Assembly (NCBI GenBank): GCA_900547255.1
Contig: URGC01000047.1
Span: forward strand, 1-17,886
Origin: an uncultured Eubacterium sp.
GTDB lineage: Bacteria; Bacillota; Clostridia; Lachnospirales; Lachnospiraceae
Length of the DNA: 17,886 nt
Reading direction: 5' to 3'
This document shows positions 1 through 7,833 of the stretch, piece after piece (positions within the stretch are counted from its first letter, which is position 1; every line of letters starts with the position of its first letter). The notes beneath the pieces are model-generated. The model did not search any database. It saw nothing but the letters and a program-made list of their open reading frames with translations, and was not told the origin of the DNA. The position numbers and the translations under genes are program-made.

Positions 1-384
1 ATAAAAAATGCTACATTAGATTTTAATATTCTATCAGAAAACAATATAGTAATCTACGATATTATGTACAATATTTTATATAATAATGGAACCTTTAAAA
101 TAATTGATACTCTGGAATATAGCTATGGGGACAAAGTTAAAGATAACATGCGCGGGTTTAATTTGGAAATAATGTTGTTTCTTGTAGATAACTATTTTGA
201 CGATTTCGTAAATAAAAACTCAATTTTAAAAGAAATGTACTTATCTGATTCTGTTTCTTGCATTGAATTTATCGAAGCATTACGGTACGCTTTAAGTAGT
301 TATATAGGTACAAAAATAACTAGACTTAATGAAGCTAAGAAATTAATAAGAAGAAAAGAAAAGCCAATCTATATTAGAAATTAA
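1..384 (+). CDS. Partial kinase-like protein, C-terminal part (5' end outside window)
   Basis: The frame is open from base 1, so the gene begins to the left of the window; the first ATG (64) is probably not its start. About 127 residues are visible. The stretch from roughly residue 15 to 45 (from base 43) has a conserved-looking Asp (YDIMYN), then NILYNNGTFKIID. This resembles the catalytic-loop and metal-binding segments of protein-kinase-fold proteins, where an Asp...Asn pair is followed by a short beta hairpin ending in an Asp. The rest is mostly helical and charged and ends in a basic tail. The gene is strongly AT-rich, unlike the housekeeping genes after base 1200, which suggests accessory DNA. 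The kinase reading is inferred from motif spacing alone; the missing N-lobe would decide it. Confidence 0.5.
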   Translation: MKNATLDFNILSENNIVIYDIMYNILYNNGTFKIIDTLEYSYGDKVKDNMRGFNLEIMLFLVDNYFDDFVNKNSILKEMYLSDSVSCIEFIEALRYALSSYIGTKITRLNEAKKLIRRKEKPIYIRN

Positions 385-393
385 ATTTGTTGC

Positions 394-422
394 TTATTTT
401 TTTATAATATCTATGATATAAT
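394..422 (+). promoter_or_regulatory. Extended -10 promoter of the truncated DUF1015 gene
   Basis: A perfect TATAAT at 417-422 is preceded by TGA (414-416), giving an extended -10. The -35 17 bases upstream is weak (TTATTT, 394-399). The ribosome binding site AGGAG (429-433) follows, before the ATG at 442. Confidence 0.5.
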
Positions 423-441
423 CTATTTAGGAGATGATATT

Positions 442-1035
442 ATGAACGTGCCTTTTAAAAGAGGTAATATACTACTTCCTAAAAATGCAGATATGACAAA
501 ATGGAGTGTAGTAGCTTGTGACCAATATACAAGTGAACCAGAATATTGGAGTGATGTAGAAAGAATTGTTGGTAATAATCCATCAACATTAAATCTTACA
601 TTACCAGAAATATACCTTGAAGAAAACGATGTAGATAAAAGAATTGAAAATATTAATTCTAATATGAAAAAATTACTTGATGAAGATTTCTTTAAAGAAT
701 ATAAAGACAGTATGATTTATCTAGAAAGAACTGGACAAGATGGCAAAGTACGTGAAGGAGTAATGGGAATTGTAGACCTTGAAGGATATAATTATGAAGT
801 TGGTAGCCAAACTCCGATCAGAGCTACAGAAAAAACAGTAATTGAAAGAATTCCACCTCGTGTAAAGATCAGAGAAAATGCACCTTTAGAATTGCCTCAC
901 ATAATGATTTTAATTGATGATGATAAAAAAGATATTATTGAAAAAGATGATTCATCTAAAAATGTCGAACAATATTGTTTTGAGGAAAAATATATTGAAT
1001 ATGCAAAAAAATATTCGATTATTGATATAGATTAA
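442..1035 (+). CDS. DUF1015-family protein, C-terminally truncated (likely gene remnant)
   Basis: The N-terminal ~165 residues read like a clostridial DUF1015 protein: an ILLPKNADMTKWSVVACDQY start, SEPEYW, PSTLNLTLPEIYLE, and later PIRATEKTVIERIPPR and LELPHIMILIDDD. Family members are about 400 residues long; this one stops at 197, just after the LPHIMILID block. Its last ~30 residues (lysine-, glutamate- and tyrosine-rich) do not match the family continuation as I know it. The missing half is not found downstream, where the clpB regulatory region begins within about 75 bases. The start has a good ribosome binding site and promoter, so a short product may still be made. Base composition is AT-rich compared with clpB. 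The cellular role of DUF1015 is not established. The most likely reading is a remnant left by deletion or recombination. Confidence 0.75.
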   Translation: MNVPFKRGNILLPKNADMTKWSVVACDQYTSEPEYWSDVERIVGNNPSTLNLTLPEIYLEENDVDKRIENINSNMKKLLDEDFFKEYKDSMIYLERTGQDGKVREGVMGIVDLEGYNYEVGSQTPIRATEKTVIERIPPRVKIRENAPLELPHIMILIDDDKKDIIEKDDSSKNVEQYCFEEKYIEYAKKYSIIDID

Positions 1036-1060
1036 AGAAGATTTATAAAATTTTTAGAAA

Positions 1061-1093
1061 TCTGCAAAGCTAGTAAAATCAAGGCTTTGCAGA
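1061..1093. terminator. Perfect 10-bp inverted repeat between DUF1015 remnant and clpB
   Basis: TCTGCAAAGC (1061-1070) is the exact reverse complement of GCTTTGCAGA (1084-1093), with a 13-base loop. There is no T-run after it on the + strand. On the - strand the stem is followed by T-rich sequence (complement of 1041-1060). It may work as a weak or bidirectional terminator insulating clpB, or be the remains of a small repeat. Function is inferred. Confidence 0.4.
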
Positions 1094-1108
1094 AGTTATC
1101 TGAAAAAA

Positions 1109-1135
1109 TTAGCACTCACCTCTTGACAGTGCTAA
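1109..1135 (+). promoter_or_regulatory. CIRCE operator (HrcA binding site) upstream of clpB
   Basis: TTAGCACTC (1109-1117), nine bases, then CAGTGCTAA (1127-1135). The CIRCE consensus is TTAGCACTC-N9-GAGTGCTAA; the left arm is perfect and the right arm differs at one base (C for G). Known biology: HrcA represses heat-shock genes through CIRCE, and heat or misfolded protein relieves this through GroEL. The operator overlaps the clpB -35 box, so bound HrcA would block RNA polymerase directly. Confidence 0.9.
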
Positions 1136-1151
1136 CAATATGGTTTATAAC
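1123..1151 (+). promoter_or_regulatory. Sigma-A type promoter of clpB
   Basis: A consensus -35 TTGACA (1123-1128) lies inside the CIRCE element, followed by a 17-base spacer and -10 TATAAC (1146-1151). Spacing is optimal and only the last -10 base departs from consensus. Confidence 0.8.
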
Positions 1152-1211
1152 TTCAATAGATGAGAAAAGAAAGCATGTTTCATCAGATTACTAATTAAGG
1201 AGGAAATGATT

Positions 1212-3788
1212 ATGAACATCAACAAATTCACACAAAAGTCAATGGAAGCAGTAAACCAGTGCGAGAAGATTGCCTATGATTATGGCAACCAAGAGATTGA
1301 TCAGGAACATTTTCTCTATAGTCTTCTTACAATAGAGGACAGCTTAATCGCTAATTTAATAGAGAAGATGGGAATCGATAAAGATCTTTTTATAAAGAAT
1401 ATAGAGACTCTGTTAAGCCAGAAGAATAAAGTGTCTGGCAATGTACAGCTCTATGTGAGCAACGACCTTAACAAGGTGCTTATCAATGCCGAAGACGAGG
1501 CAAAGAGAATGGGCGACTCATATGTGTCAGTTGAACATCTGATGCTTGCCATGATTTCAGCACCTAATAAGGGAATCAAGCAGTTGTTTAAGACTTATGG
1601 AATTACGAGGGATAAGTTCTTATCAGTGCTTGCTACAGTAAGAGGCAATCAGTCAGTCACAAGCGATAATCCTGAGGCAACTTATGACACACTTAAAAAA
1701 TATGGTCAGGACCTTGTGGAGAAAGCTAAAGATGGTAAGCTTGATCCGGTTATAGGCCGTGATAATGAAATCAGGAATGTCATAAGGATTCTTAGCCGTA
1801 AGACAAAGAATAACCCGGTGCTTATCGGTGAACCTGGTGTAGGTAAGACAGCAGTTGTTGAAGGACTTGCACAGAGAATTGTCCGTGGAGATGTTCCAGA
1901 AGGACTTAAGGATAAAGTTATATTTGCACTTGATATGGGTGCTCTTGTGGCAGGTGCCAAGTACAGAGGTGAGTTCGAGGAGAGACTTAAAGCTGTGCTT
2001 GATGAGGTTAAGAAGAGCGATGGACAGATAATTCTGTTTATTGATGAGATTCATACAATAGTCGGTGCTGGTAAGACAGAAGGTTCAATGGATGCTGGCA
2101 ATATGCTTAAGCCAATGCTTGCAAGAGGAGAGCTTCACTGTATCGGTGCGACAACACTTGATGAGCACAGACAGTATATTGAGAAAGACCCTGCACTTGA
2201 AAGACGTTTCCAGCCTGTTATGGTTGATGAACCAACAGTCGAGGATACTATATCTATCTTAAGAGGTTTGAAGGACAGATATGAGGTGTTCCACGGTGTT
2301 AAGATAACAGATGGTGCGCTGGTAAGTGCGGCAACATTGTCTGACAGATACATTTCAGAGAGATTCCTTCCAGATAAGGCAATCGACCTTGTCGATGAGG
2401 CCTGCGCCATGATTAAGACAGAGCTTGACTCAATGCCGGCAGAACTTGATGAGATGCAAAGAAAGATAATGCAGTTAGAGATTGAGGAGGCTGCCCTTAA
2501 GAAAGAGACAGACCATCTTAGTCAGGAGCGTCTTGCCGCTCTTCAGAAGGAACTGTCTGAGTTGAGAGAAGATTTCAACCAGCAGAAGGCTAAATGGGAC
2601 AGTGAGAAGTCAAGCGTTGATCAGGTAAGCAAGTTAAAGGAAGAGCTTGAGAATGTCAATAATGAGATTGCCAAAGCCAAGAGAGACTACAACCTTGAAA
2701 AGGCTGCGGAACTCCAGTATGGCAAGCTGCCATCAATCCAGAAGCGTCTGAATGAGGCTGAGGAGAAGGCTAAGAATAAGAACATGGATCTGGTACATGA
2801 GAGTGTAACAGAAGAAGAGATTGCCAAGATTATATCAAGGTGGACTGGTATTCCTGTAAGCAAGCTTAGTGAGACAGAACGCCAGAAGACACTTCATCTT
2901 GAAGATGAGCTCCATAAGAGAGTTATAGGACAGGACGAAGGTGTCACTAAAGTTACAGAGGCAATTATCAGGTCTAAGGCTGGTATCAAAGACCCAACTA
3001 AGCCAATCGGTTCATTCCTGTTCTTAGGACCAACTGGTGTAGGTAAGACAGAGCTTGCCAAAGCGCTGGCACAGAATCTGTTCGATGATGAGAATAACAT
3101 CGTACGACTTGATATGTCCGAGTACATGGAGAAATATTCAGTATCTCGTCTTATAGGAGCGCCTCCAGGATATGTCGGATATGATGAAGGTGGACAGCTT
3201 ACAGAAGCAGTAAGAAGAAAACCTTACTCAGTCGTGCTTTTTGATGAGATTGAGAAGGCTCATCCAGATGTATTCAATGTACTTCTTCAGGTTCTTGATG
3301 ATGGACGTATAACTGATTCACAGGGAAGAACAGTCGACTTTAAGAATACTATAATAATTCTTACAAGTAATATTGGCTCAACATATCTTCTTGAAGGAAT
3401 TGACGATAACGGCACTATTAAGCAGGAAGCTAAGGATATGGCAATGAATGACCTGCGTGCACATTTCAGACCAGAATTCCTTAACAGACTTGATGAGATA
3501 ATCATGTTCAAGCCACTTACTAAGGACAATATCAGCAATATCGTTAATCTTCTTATTGCAGATGTCAACAGAAGACTTGCTGATAAGGACTTAAAGGTTG
3601 TACTTACAGATGAAGCAAAGAAGTTTGTTGTTGATAATGGATTTGACCCAACTTATGGTGCAAGACCTCTTAAGAGATATGTACAAAAGACTGTAGAGAC
3701 ACTTGCTGCCAAGCTTATACTTGCAGGAGATGTCAATGATAATACAATCACAATTGACGTATCTGGCGACCAGTTAGTTGCAAGGTAA
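1212..3788 (+). CDS. clpB: ATP-dependent disaggregase ClpB (Hsp100)
   Basis: A cytosolic AAA+ unfoldase that works with DnaK/DnaJ/GrpE to pull proteins out of aggregates. At 858 residues it has the family's normal length. Visible in order: Clp N-terminal double repeat (about 1-145), first AAA+ module with Walker A GEPGVGKT (206-213) and Walker B ILFIDE, a coiled-coil middle domain rich in Glu/Lys (about 405-530), and second AAA+ module with GPTGVGKT (606-613) and VVLFDEIEKAH, then the C-terminal domain. The middle domain separates ClpB from ClpC/ClpA. Two ATGs compete: 1206 is only one base from AAGGAGGA (1197-1204), while 1212 has seven bases of spacing, so 1212 is taken as the start. It is controlled by CIRCE and is monocistronic, with a strong terminator after it. 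Confidence 0.97.
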   Translation: MNINKFTQKSMEAVNQCEKIAYDYGNQEIDQEHFLYSLLTIEDSLIANLIEKMGIDKDLFIKNIETLLSQKNKVSGNVQLYVSNDLNKVLINAEDEAKRMGDSYVSVEHLMLAMISAPNKGIKQLFKTYGITRDKFLSVLATVRGNQSVTSDNPEATYDTLKKYGQDLVEKAKDGKLDPVIGRDNEIRNVIRILSRKTKNNPVLIGEPGVGKTAVVEGLAQRIVRGDVPEGLKDKVIFALDMGALVAGAKYRGEFEERLKAVLDEVKKSDGQIILFIDEIHTIVGAGKTEGSMDAGNMLKPMLARGELHCIGATTLDEHRQYIEKDPALERRFQPVMVDEPTVEDTISILRGLKDRYEVFHGVKITDGALVSAATLSDRYISERFLPDKAIDLVDEACAMIKTELDSMPAELDEMQRKIMQLEIEEAALKKETDHLSQERLAALQKELSELREDFNQQKAKWDSEKSSVDQVSKLKEELENVNNEIAKAKRDYNLEKAAELQYGKLPSIQKRLNEAEEKAKNKNMDLVHESVTEEEIAKIISRWTGIPVSKLSETERQKTLHLEDELHKRVIGQDEGVTKVTEAIIRSKAGIKDPTKPIGSFLFLGPTGVGKTELAKALAQNLFDDENNIVRLDMSEYMEKYSVSRLIGAPPGYVGYDEGGQLTEAVRRKPYSVVLFDEIEKAHPDVFNVLLQVLDDGRITDSQGRTVDFKNTIIILTSNIGSTYLLEGIDDNGTIKQEAKDMAMNDLRAHFRPEFLNRLDEIIMFKPLTKDNISNIVNLLIADVNRRLADKDLKVVLTDEAKKFVVDNGFDPTYGARPLKRYVQKTVETLAAKLILAGDVNDNTITIDVSGDQLVAR

Positions 3789-3813
3789 ATATAATTTAAT
3801 AATTATATTAATG

Positions 3814-3854
3814 GCTGCTGTCATGGCTTTAATAGCTGTGGCAGCAGCTTTTTT
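3814..3854 (+). terminator. Rho-independent terminator of clpB
   Basis: A 15-bp stem (3814-3828 with 3834-3848, three G-U pairs) has a 5-base TTAAT loop and is followed by six T residues (3849-3854). The base of the stem is GCTGCTG/CAGCAGC. This is a textbook intrinsic terminator 26 bases after the clpB stop. Confidence 0.92.
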
Positions 3855-3918
3855 GCTTTGTATGTAAAAATGTAAAAAAATATAAGACTTATACAGGTTG
3901 GTTTTACCTAAATGTTAG

Positions 3919-3947
3919 TTTCATAAAGAGATGTACTGTGATATAAT
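3919..3947 (+). promoter_or_regulatory. Extended -10 promoter of the ParB-like/BMP gene
   Basis: A perfect TATAAT at 3942-3947 is preceded by TGA (3939-3941). The -35 17 bases upstream is poor (TTTCAT, 3919-3924), as is usual for extended -10 promoters. Confidence 0.6.
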
Positions 3948-3988
3948 ATATATAACTATCGGATTATCATAGCAAAGGAGGAAACTTT

Positions 3989-5908
3989 ATGTCAGTTCAG
4001 GACTATCTTAGTGCGTTAAAGATTGGAAAAAAGGAATACAACGCGTGCATCAATAAGGGAACATATCCATATCTTCCAGTTCTTGAAAATCTGGTATCAG
4101 ATGATGATATAGACTCAGAAGTCAGTTTATCAGTTGACCAGATTCCATTAAGCCTTGTGGTTGGAACATGCAATGCGGCAAGAACTAATGCATTTGCAAG
4201 CAACTTCATGCCATTGTTAGAGTGGGGAACAGAATTCTCGGCTAAATGGGCGAGTCTTAGTGAAAGTCAGGTTAATGAGGGAATAAGAGACCCTGTCAAG
4301 GTATACGAGTACATGAATAAGTTCTATGTACTTGAAGGTAATAAGCGTGTGAGCGTTCTTAAATATTTTAAGGCGGTCACAGTCAATGCCGAGGTTATCC
4401 GTAAGATTCCTAAGAAGAGCGATAAGCCGGAGGTGAAGATATACTATGAGTTTATGGATTTCTACAAGTGTACCAAGCTCAATGATATATATTTCTCTCA
4501 GGTCGGAAGCTTTCCAGCATTTATGAATCTTGTTGGTATTGAGAAAGACAAGAAGATGGATGAGGATGCAAGAAGAGACCTTGTATCATGCTTTTTAAGC
4601 TTTAAGAATGCATATGATTCCAAGGGCGGTTCAAGATTTGATTATCCGACTGGCGATGCATTTTTAAGATTCATACATATATTTGGCTATGATACAGTGA
4701 AAGCCATGACACCTGCTGAGATGTCTAAGAATGTTGCTAAGTCATGGGCTGAATTTGAGCTGTTATCAGAGGACTCAGAGATTGACCTTTCTATGAATCC
4801 GGGAAGAACTGAGGTTAAGAAGAACATATTAAGTTATCTTCTTCCATGGGCATCAAGTGATTCCAAGAAGCTTAAAGTTGGCTTTGTCTATGAGAACACA
4901 CCACAGGATTCAGAATGGTGTTATGCACATGAACTTGGAAGACAGTATATAGATGAGACATTCGGAAGCCAGATAGAGACAACGAGTGTTACGAATGTAA
5001 GACCAGAGATTGATGATGAGAATGCCATTGAGATGATGATTAATAATGGTGCAGACCTTATATTTGTGACATCACCAGCTATGATAATTGCAAGTGTCAA
5101 GATGGCCATAGCACATCCAGAGGTCAAGATTCTTAACTGTTCACTTAATACATCACATAAATATATAAGAACATATTATGCTAGAATGTATGAAGCAAAG
5201 TTTCTGACAGGTGTGCTTGCAGGTGCGCTGTCCACACAGGATAAGATTGGCTATGTGGCACAGTATCCGGTATATGGGGCTATAGCTAATATCAATGCAT
5301 TTGCCATGGGTGCGAAGTTCGTCAATCCAAGGGCAAAGGTTTACCTGCAATGGTCAAGTGTCAAAGGCGTCAATGTAGAAGAAGAATTCAAGAAAGAGAA
5401 TATCAAGTATATCTCAGATCAGGATATGATTACTCCACAGTGCAGTTCAAGAAGATTTGGATTGTATAATAACGAGGGGGTTGGCAACAGACAGCATATT
5501 GCTATGCCGGCATGGCACTGGGGTGTATTCTATGAAAAGCTTATACAGAGCATTTTAAGCGGTTCATGGAAGGATGATGACGACAATGTCAAGGCTCTTA
5601 ATTACTGGTGGGGAATGTCCGCAGGAGTTGTAGACCTTATTACATCTAATAAGATTCCAGTTGAGACAGGAAGACTTGTGGATGCATTCAGAAAGATGAT
5701 TATTAATGGCGAATTTGAACCATTTTCAGATGAACTGTACGACCAGGACAGACATCTACGCAATAAGAAGGGCAATACATTATCACCAGAAGAGATTATA
5801 ACAATGGATTGGCTTATAGATAATGTAGTGGGAACTATTCCTGACATTGATGATCTTGAAGACAGTGTTAAAGCAATAGTTGCTAATCAGGGAGTTTCTC
5901 AGGAATAA
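3989..5908 (+). CDS. Cytosolic ParB-like / BMP-family (PnrA-Med type) fusion protein
   Basis: The 639-residue protein has two recognisable parts. Residues ~97-128 (DPVKVYEYMNKFYVLEGNKR) match the ParB/sulfiredoxin-like fold signature, a short strand then an EGNKR turn. From ~293 to ~570, starting KLKVGFVYENTPQDSEWCYA, it is a BMP (basic membrane protein, PnrA/Med) periplasmic-binding fold; known members bind purine nucleosides. There is no signal peptide, lipobox or membrane segment, so it should stay in the cytoplasm, and no ABC transporter genes lie beside it. The start at 3989 has AAAGGAGG (3974-3981) at seven bases. The phosphoesterase gene follows after 25 bases. Annotation pipelines will probably call this a transporter substrate-binding protein; I infer a cytosolic ligand sensor or regulator instead. 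The ligand is unknown. Confidence 0.8.
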   Translation: MSVQDYLSALKIGKKEYNACINKGTYPYLPVLENLVSDDDIDSEVSLSVDQIPLSLVVGTCNAARTNAFASNFMPLLEWGTEFSAKWASLSESQVNEGIRDPVKVYEYMNKFYVLEGNKRVSVLKYFKAVTVNAEVIRKIPKKSDKPEVKIYYEFMDFYKCTKLNDIYFSQVGSFPAFMNLVGIEKDKKMDEDARRDLVSCFLSFKNAYDSKGGSRFDYPTGDAFLRFIHIFGYDTVKAMTPAEMSKNVAKSWAEFELLSEDSEIDLSMNPGRTEVKKNILSYLLPWASSDSKKLKVGFVYENTPQDSEWCYAHELGRQYIDETFGSQIETTSVTNVRPEIDDENAIEMMINNGADLIFVTSPAMIIASVKMAIAHPEVKILNCSLNTSHKYIRTYYARMYEAKFLTGVLAGALSTQDKIGYVAQYPVYGAIANINAFAMGAKFVNPRAKVYLQWSSVKGVNVEEEFKKENIKYISDQDMITPQCSSRRFGLYNNEGVGNRQHIAMPAWHWGVFYEKLIQSILSGSWKDDDDNVKALNYWWGMSAGVVDLITSNKIPVETGRLVDAFRKMIINGEFEPFSDELYDQDRHLRNKKGNTLSPEEIITMDWLIDNVVGTIPDIDDLEDSVKAIVANQGVSQE

Positions 5909-5933
5909 AGATTTATAAAGGAATATACATGTT

Positions 5934-6524
5934 ATGAAGATACTTATATTGGCAGACGTTGAGTCCAAATATCTGTGGGATTATTTTGAAAAGGAAAAGC
6001 TTGAGGGGATAGACCTGATATTGTCATGTGGCGATTTAAAGCCACAGTATCTGTCATTCCTCGCATCATTTTCAAAAGTACCTATTCTTTATGTGCGCGG
6101 TAATCATGATGACTGTTACAAGGATAATCCACCAGACGGATGTATATGTATAGAAGATAATATATATAACCATAATGGACTGCGTATAATGGGACTTGGT
6201 GGTTCTTTAAGATACAATAAGGGAATTAACCAGTATACCCAGCTTCAGATGAAGAACAGGGTATGCCATATGTGGCTCAAGTTAAAGAAGAACAAAGGAT
6301 TTGATATACTCCTGACACATGCGCCGGCAACAGGAATTAATGAGGGCGATGACCATGTGCATAAAGGATTTGAGGCATTTGCTGAGCTTATCGACAAATA
6401 CCATCCTAAATATTTCATTCATGGACATGTTCATAAGAATTATTCTATGAATTTTGTGCGTGAGGACAAGGTTGGAGATACAACCGTAATCAACGGATAT
6501 GACAGATACATATTAGAAATTTAA
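5934..6524 (+). CDS. Calcineurin-like metallophosphoesterase
   Basis: A small (196 residues) single-domain soluble phosphoesterase of the two-metal calcineurin-like superfamily. Motifs in order: D8 in LADVES, G33-D34 (CGDL), G57-N58-H59-D60 (GNHD), H129 (LTHAPA) and G164-H165-V166-H167 (GHVH). In the usual first motif, DxH, the His is replaced by Glu10 (DVE), which would change one ligand of the first metal. Substrate is unknown; relatives cleave phosphodiesters of cyclic or linear nucleotides. It starts 25 bases after the ParB-like/BMP gene with no terminator between, so the two are probably co-transcribed. An ATG five bases earlier (5929) is in another frame. AAAGG (5917-5921) is a rather distant ribosome binding site. 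Confidence 0.9.
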   Translation: MKILILADVESKYLWDYFEKEKLEGIDLILSCGDLKPQYLSFLASFSKVPILYVRGNHDDCYKDNPPDGCICIEDNIYNHNGLRIMGLGGSLRYNKGINQYTQLQMKNRVCHMWLKLKKNKGFDILLTHAPATGINEGDDHVHKGFEAFAELIDKYHPKYFIHGHVHKNYSMNFVREDKVGDTTVINGYDRYILEI

Positions 6525-6542
6525 AAAAATGTCATAAATATG

Positions 6543-6571
6543 TTGCATTATCTGGGATAGTATGATAATAT
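6543..6571 (+). promoter_or_regulatory. Promoter of asd
   Basis: -35 TTGCAT (6543-6548), 17-base spacer ending in TGA (6563-6565), and -10 TAATAT (6566-6571). The TGA makes it an extended -10 like others in this window. It begins 18 bases after the phosphoesterase stop, with no clear terminator between. Confidence 0.5.
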
Positions 6572-6575
6572 CCCA
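6553..6575 (+). promoter_or_regulatory. Dyad over the asd -10 box, possible operator
   Basis: TGGGATA (6553-6559) and TATCCCA (6569-6575) are exact inverted repeats separated by nine bases, covering the spacer and -10 of the asd promoter. A repressor site is inferred from position; no known binding protein is recognised. Confidence 0.35.
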
Positions 6576-6590
6576 TAAGAAAACAAAAGA

Positions 6591-6619
6591 CAAATGTCCG
6601 TCCACGAAAGACACATTTG
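6591..6619 (+). promoter_or_regulatory. Hairpin in the asd 5' leader
   Basis: CAAATGT (6591-6597) pairs with ACATTTG (6613-6619). Inside it, GTC (6600-6602) can pair with GAC (6610-6612) across a two-base bulge. No T-run follows, so it is not a terminator. The leader is too short for a lysine riboswitch. It may affect mRNA stability or translation. Confidence 0.35.
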
Positions 6620-6651
6620 CCAATACATTATATAAAGGGAGAATATATAAG

Positions 6652-7740
6652 ATGAGCGATAAGTTAAGAGTTGGTATCCTTGGTGGTACAGGTATGGTTG
6701 GCCAGAGATTTATAACATTACTTGAGAACCACCCATGGTTTGAGGTTGTATTAGTAGCAGCCAGTGGACGTTCAGCAGGCAAGACATATGAGGAGGCTGT
6801 TGATGGACGTTGGAAGATGACTACACCAATGCCAGAATTTGTTAAGAAGATGCCTGTTCTTGATATGGATAAGGATTTTGATAAGATAGTTAATGATGTT
6901 GATTTCGTATTCTGTGCAGTTAACATGCCTAAGGATGAAATCAAGGCATTAGAGGAAAGATATGCTAAGGCAGAAGTTCCAGTTGTATCTAACAACAGTG
7001 CACATCGTTGGACACCAGATGTACCTATGATTTTACCAGAGGTTAACCCAGAGCACACAGATGTAATCGAGGCTCAGAAGAAGAGACTTGGTACAACAAG
7101 AGGATTCATCGCAGTTAAGCCTAACTGTTCAATCCAGAGCTATGCTCCAGCTATCGCAGCTTTAAAGGAATTCGAGCCAAAGCTTGTTGTAGCTACAACA
7201 TATCAGGCTATCTCAGGTGCTGGTAAGACATTTGAGCAGTGGCCAGAGATGGTAGAGAATATCATTCCTTACATCGGTGGTGAGGAAGAAAAGAGCGAGA
7301 AGGAGCCATTAAGAATCCTCGGCAGCGTAGTTGATGGCAAGATTGTTCCAGCAACAGAGCCAGTTATCACATGCCAGTGCTTAAGAGTTCCAGTTCTTGA
7401 CGGACACACAGCCGCTGTATTTATTAACTTCGGCAAGAAGCCAACTAAGGAGCAGATTATTGAGAAGTGGAGAAGCTTCAGAGGCGTTCCACAGGAGCTT
7501 GACCTTCCTAGCGCACCAAAGCAGTTTATCCAGTATCTTGAAGAAGATGACCGTCCACAGGTTAAGCTTGATGTTAACTACGAGCACGGAATGGGCGTAT
7601 CATTCGGACGTTTAAGAGAAGACTCAGTATTTGATTATAAGTTTGTTGGTCTTTCACATAATACATTAAGAGGTGCTGCAGGTGGAGCTGTTCTTTGTGC
7701 AGAGCTTCTTAAGGCTAAGGGATTCATTACTAAGAAGTAA
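6652..7740 (+). CDS. asd: Aspartate-semialdehyde dehydrogenase
   Basis: Reduces L-aspartyl-4-phosphate to L-aspartate-4-semialdehyde with NADPH, the branch-point step to lysine/diaminopimelate, threonine and methionine. It acts in the cytoplasm. The 362-residue protein has an N-terminal Rossmann nucleotide loop GGTGMVGQ (11-18), the catalytic Cys159 in VKPNCSIQSY, and His252 in RVPVLDGH as the expected base. SGAGKTFEQWPE and VSFGRLRED are typical of the archaeal/fungal-type long form. The frame stays open upstream to 6562, but the family begins at MSDKLRVGILGG and AAAGGGAG (6634-6641) is placed for the ATG at 6652, so the shorter start is used. Codon use is biased toward preferred codons, suggesting high expression. 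It has its own promoter and terminator. Confidence 0.96.
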   Translation: MSDKLRVGILGGTGMVGQRFITLLENHPWFEVVLVAASGRSAGKTYEEAVDGRWKMTTPMPEFVKKMPVLDMDKDFDKIVNDVDFVFCAVNMPKDEIKALEERYAKAEVPVVSNNSAHRWTPDVPMILPEVNPEHTDVIEAQKKRLGTTRGFIAVKPNCSIQSYAPAIAALKEFEPKLVVATTYQAISGAGKTFEQWPEMVENIIPYIGGEEEKSEKEPLRILGSVVDGKIVPATEPVITCQCLRVPVLDGHTAAVFINFGKKPTKEQIIEKWRSFRGVPQELDLPSAPKQFIQYLEEDDRPQVKLDVNYEHGMGVSFGRLREDSVFDYKFVGLSHNTLRGAAGGAVLCAELLKAKGFITKK

Positions 7741-7790
7741 TGATTAAATATGTTCTTTCCTGCTTTTTCAGGTTAGATAGACACATGGAG

Positions 7791-7830
7791 TGCCCATCTG
7801 GTGTAATGCCAGGTGGGCATTCTGCTTTTT
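7791..7830 (+). terminator. Rho-independent terminator of asd
   Basis: An 11-bp stem, TGCCCATCTGG (7791-7801) with CCAGGTGGGCA (7809-7819), has one G-U pair and a 7-base loop. A broken T-tract ending TTTTT (7826-7830) follows. Confidence 0.88.
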
Positions 7831-7833
7831 ATC

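Noticed and set aside
1653..3568. Several - strand reading frames opposite clpB
   Set aside because: They are low-complexity Ser/Leu/Ile-rich shadows of a clearly coding + strand gene and have no start signals.
6525..6651. Possible lysine riboswitch before asd
   Set aside because: After the inferred promoter only about 80 bases remain, and the multi-helix L-box pattern is not seen.
6562..6651. N-terminal extension of Asd from the ATG at 6562
   Set aside because: The extension overlaps the promoter and leader hairpin, has no ribosome binding site, and is lysine-rich with no family match; the family start is at 6652.
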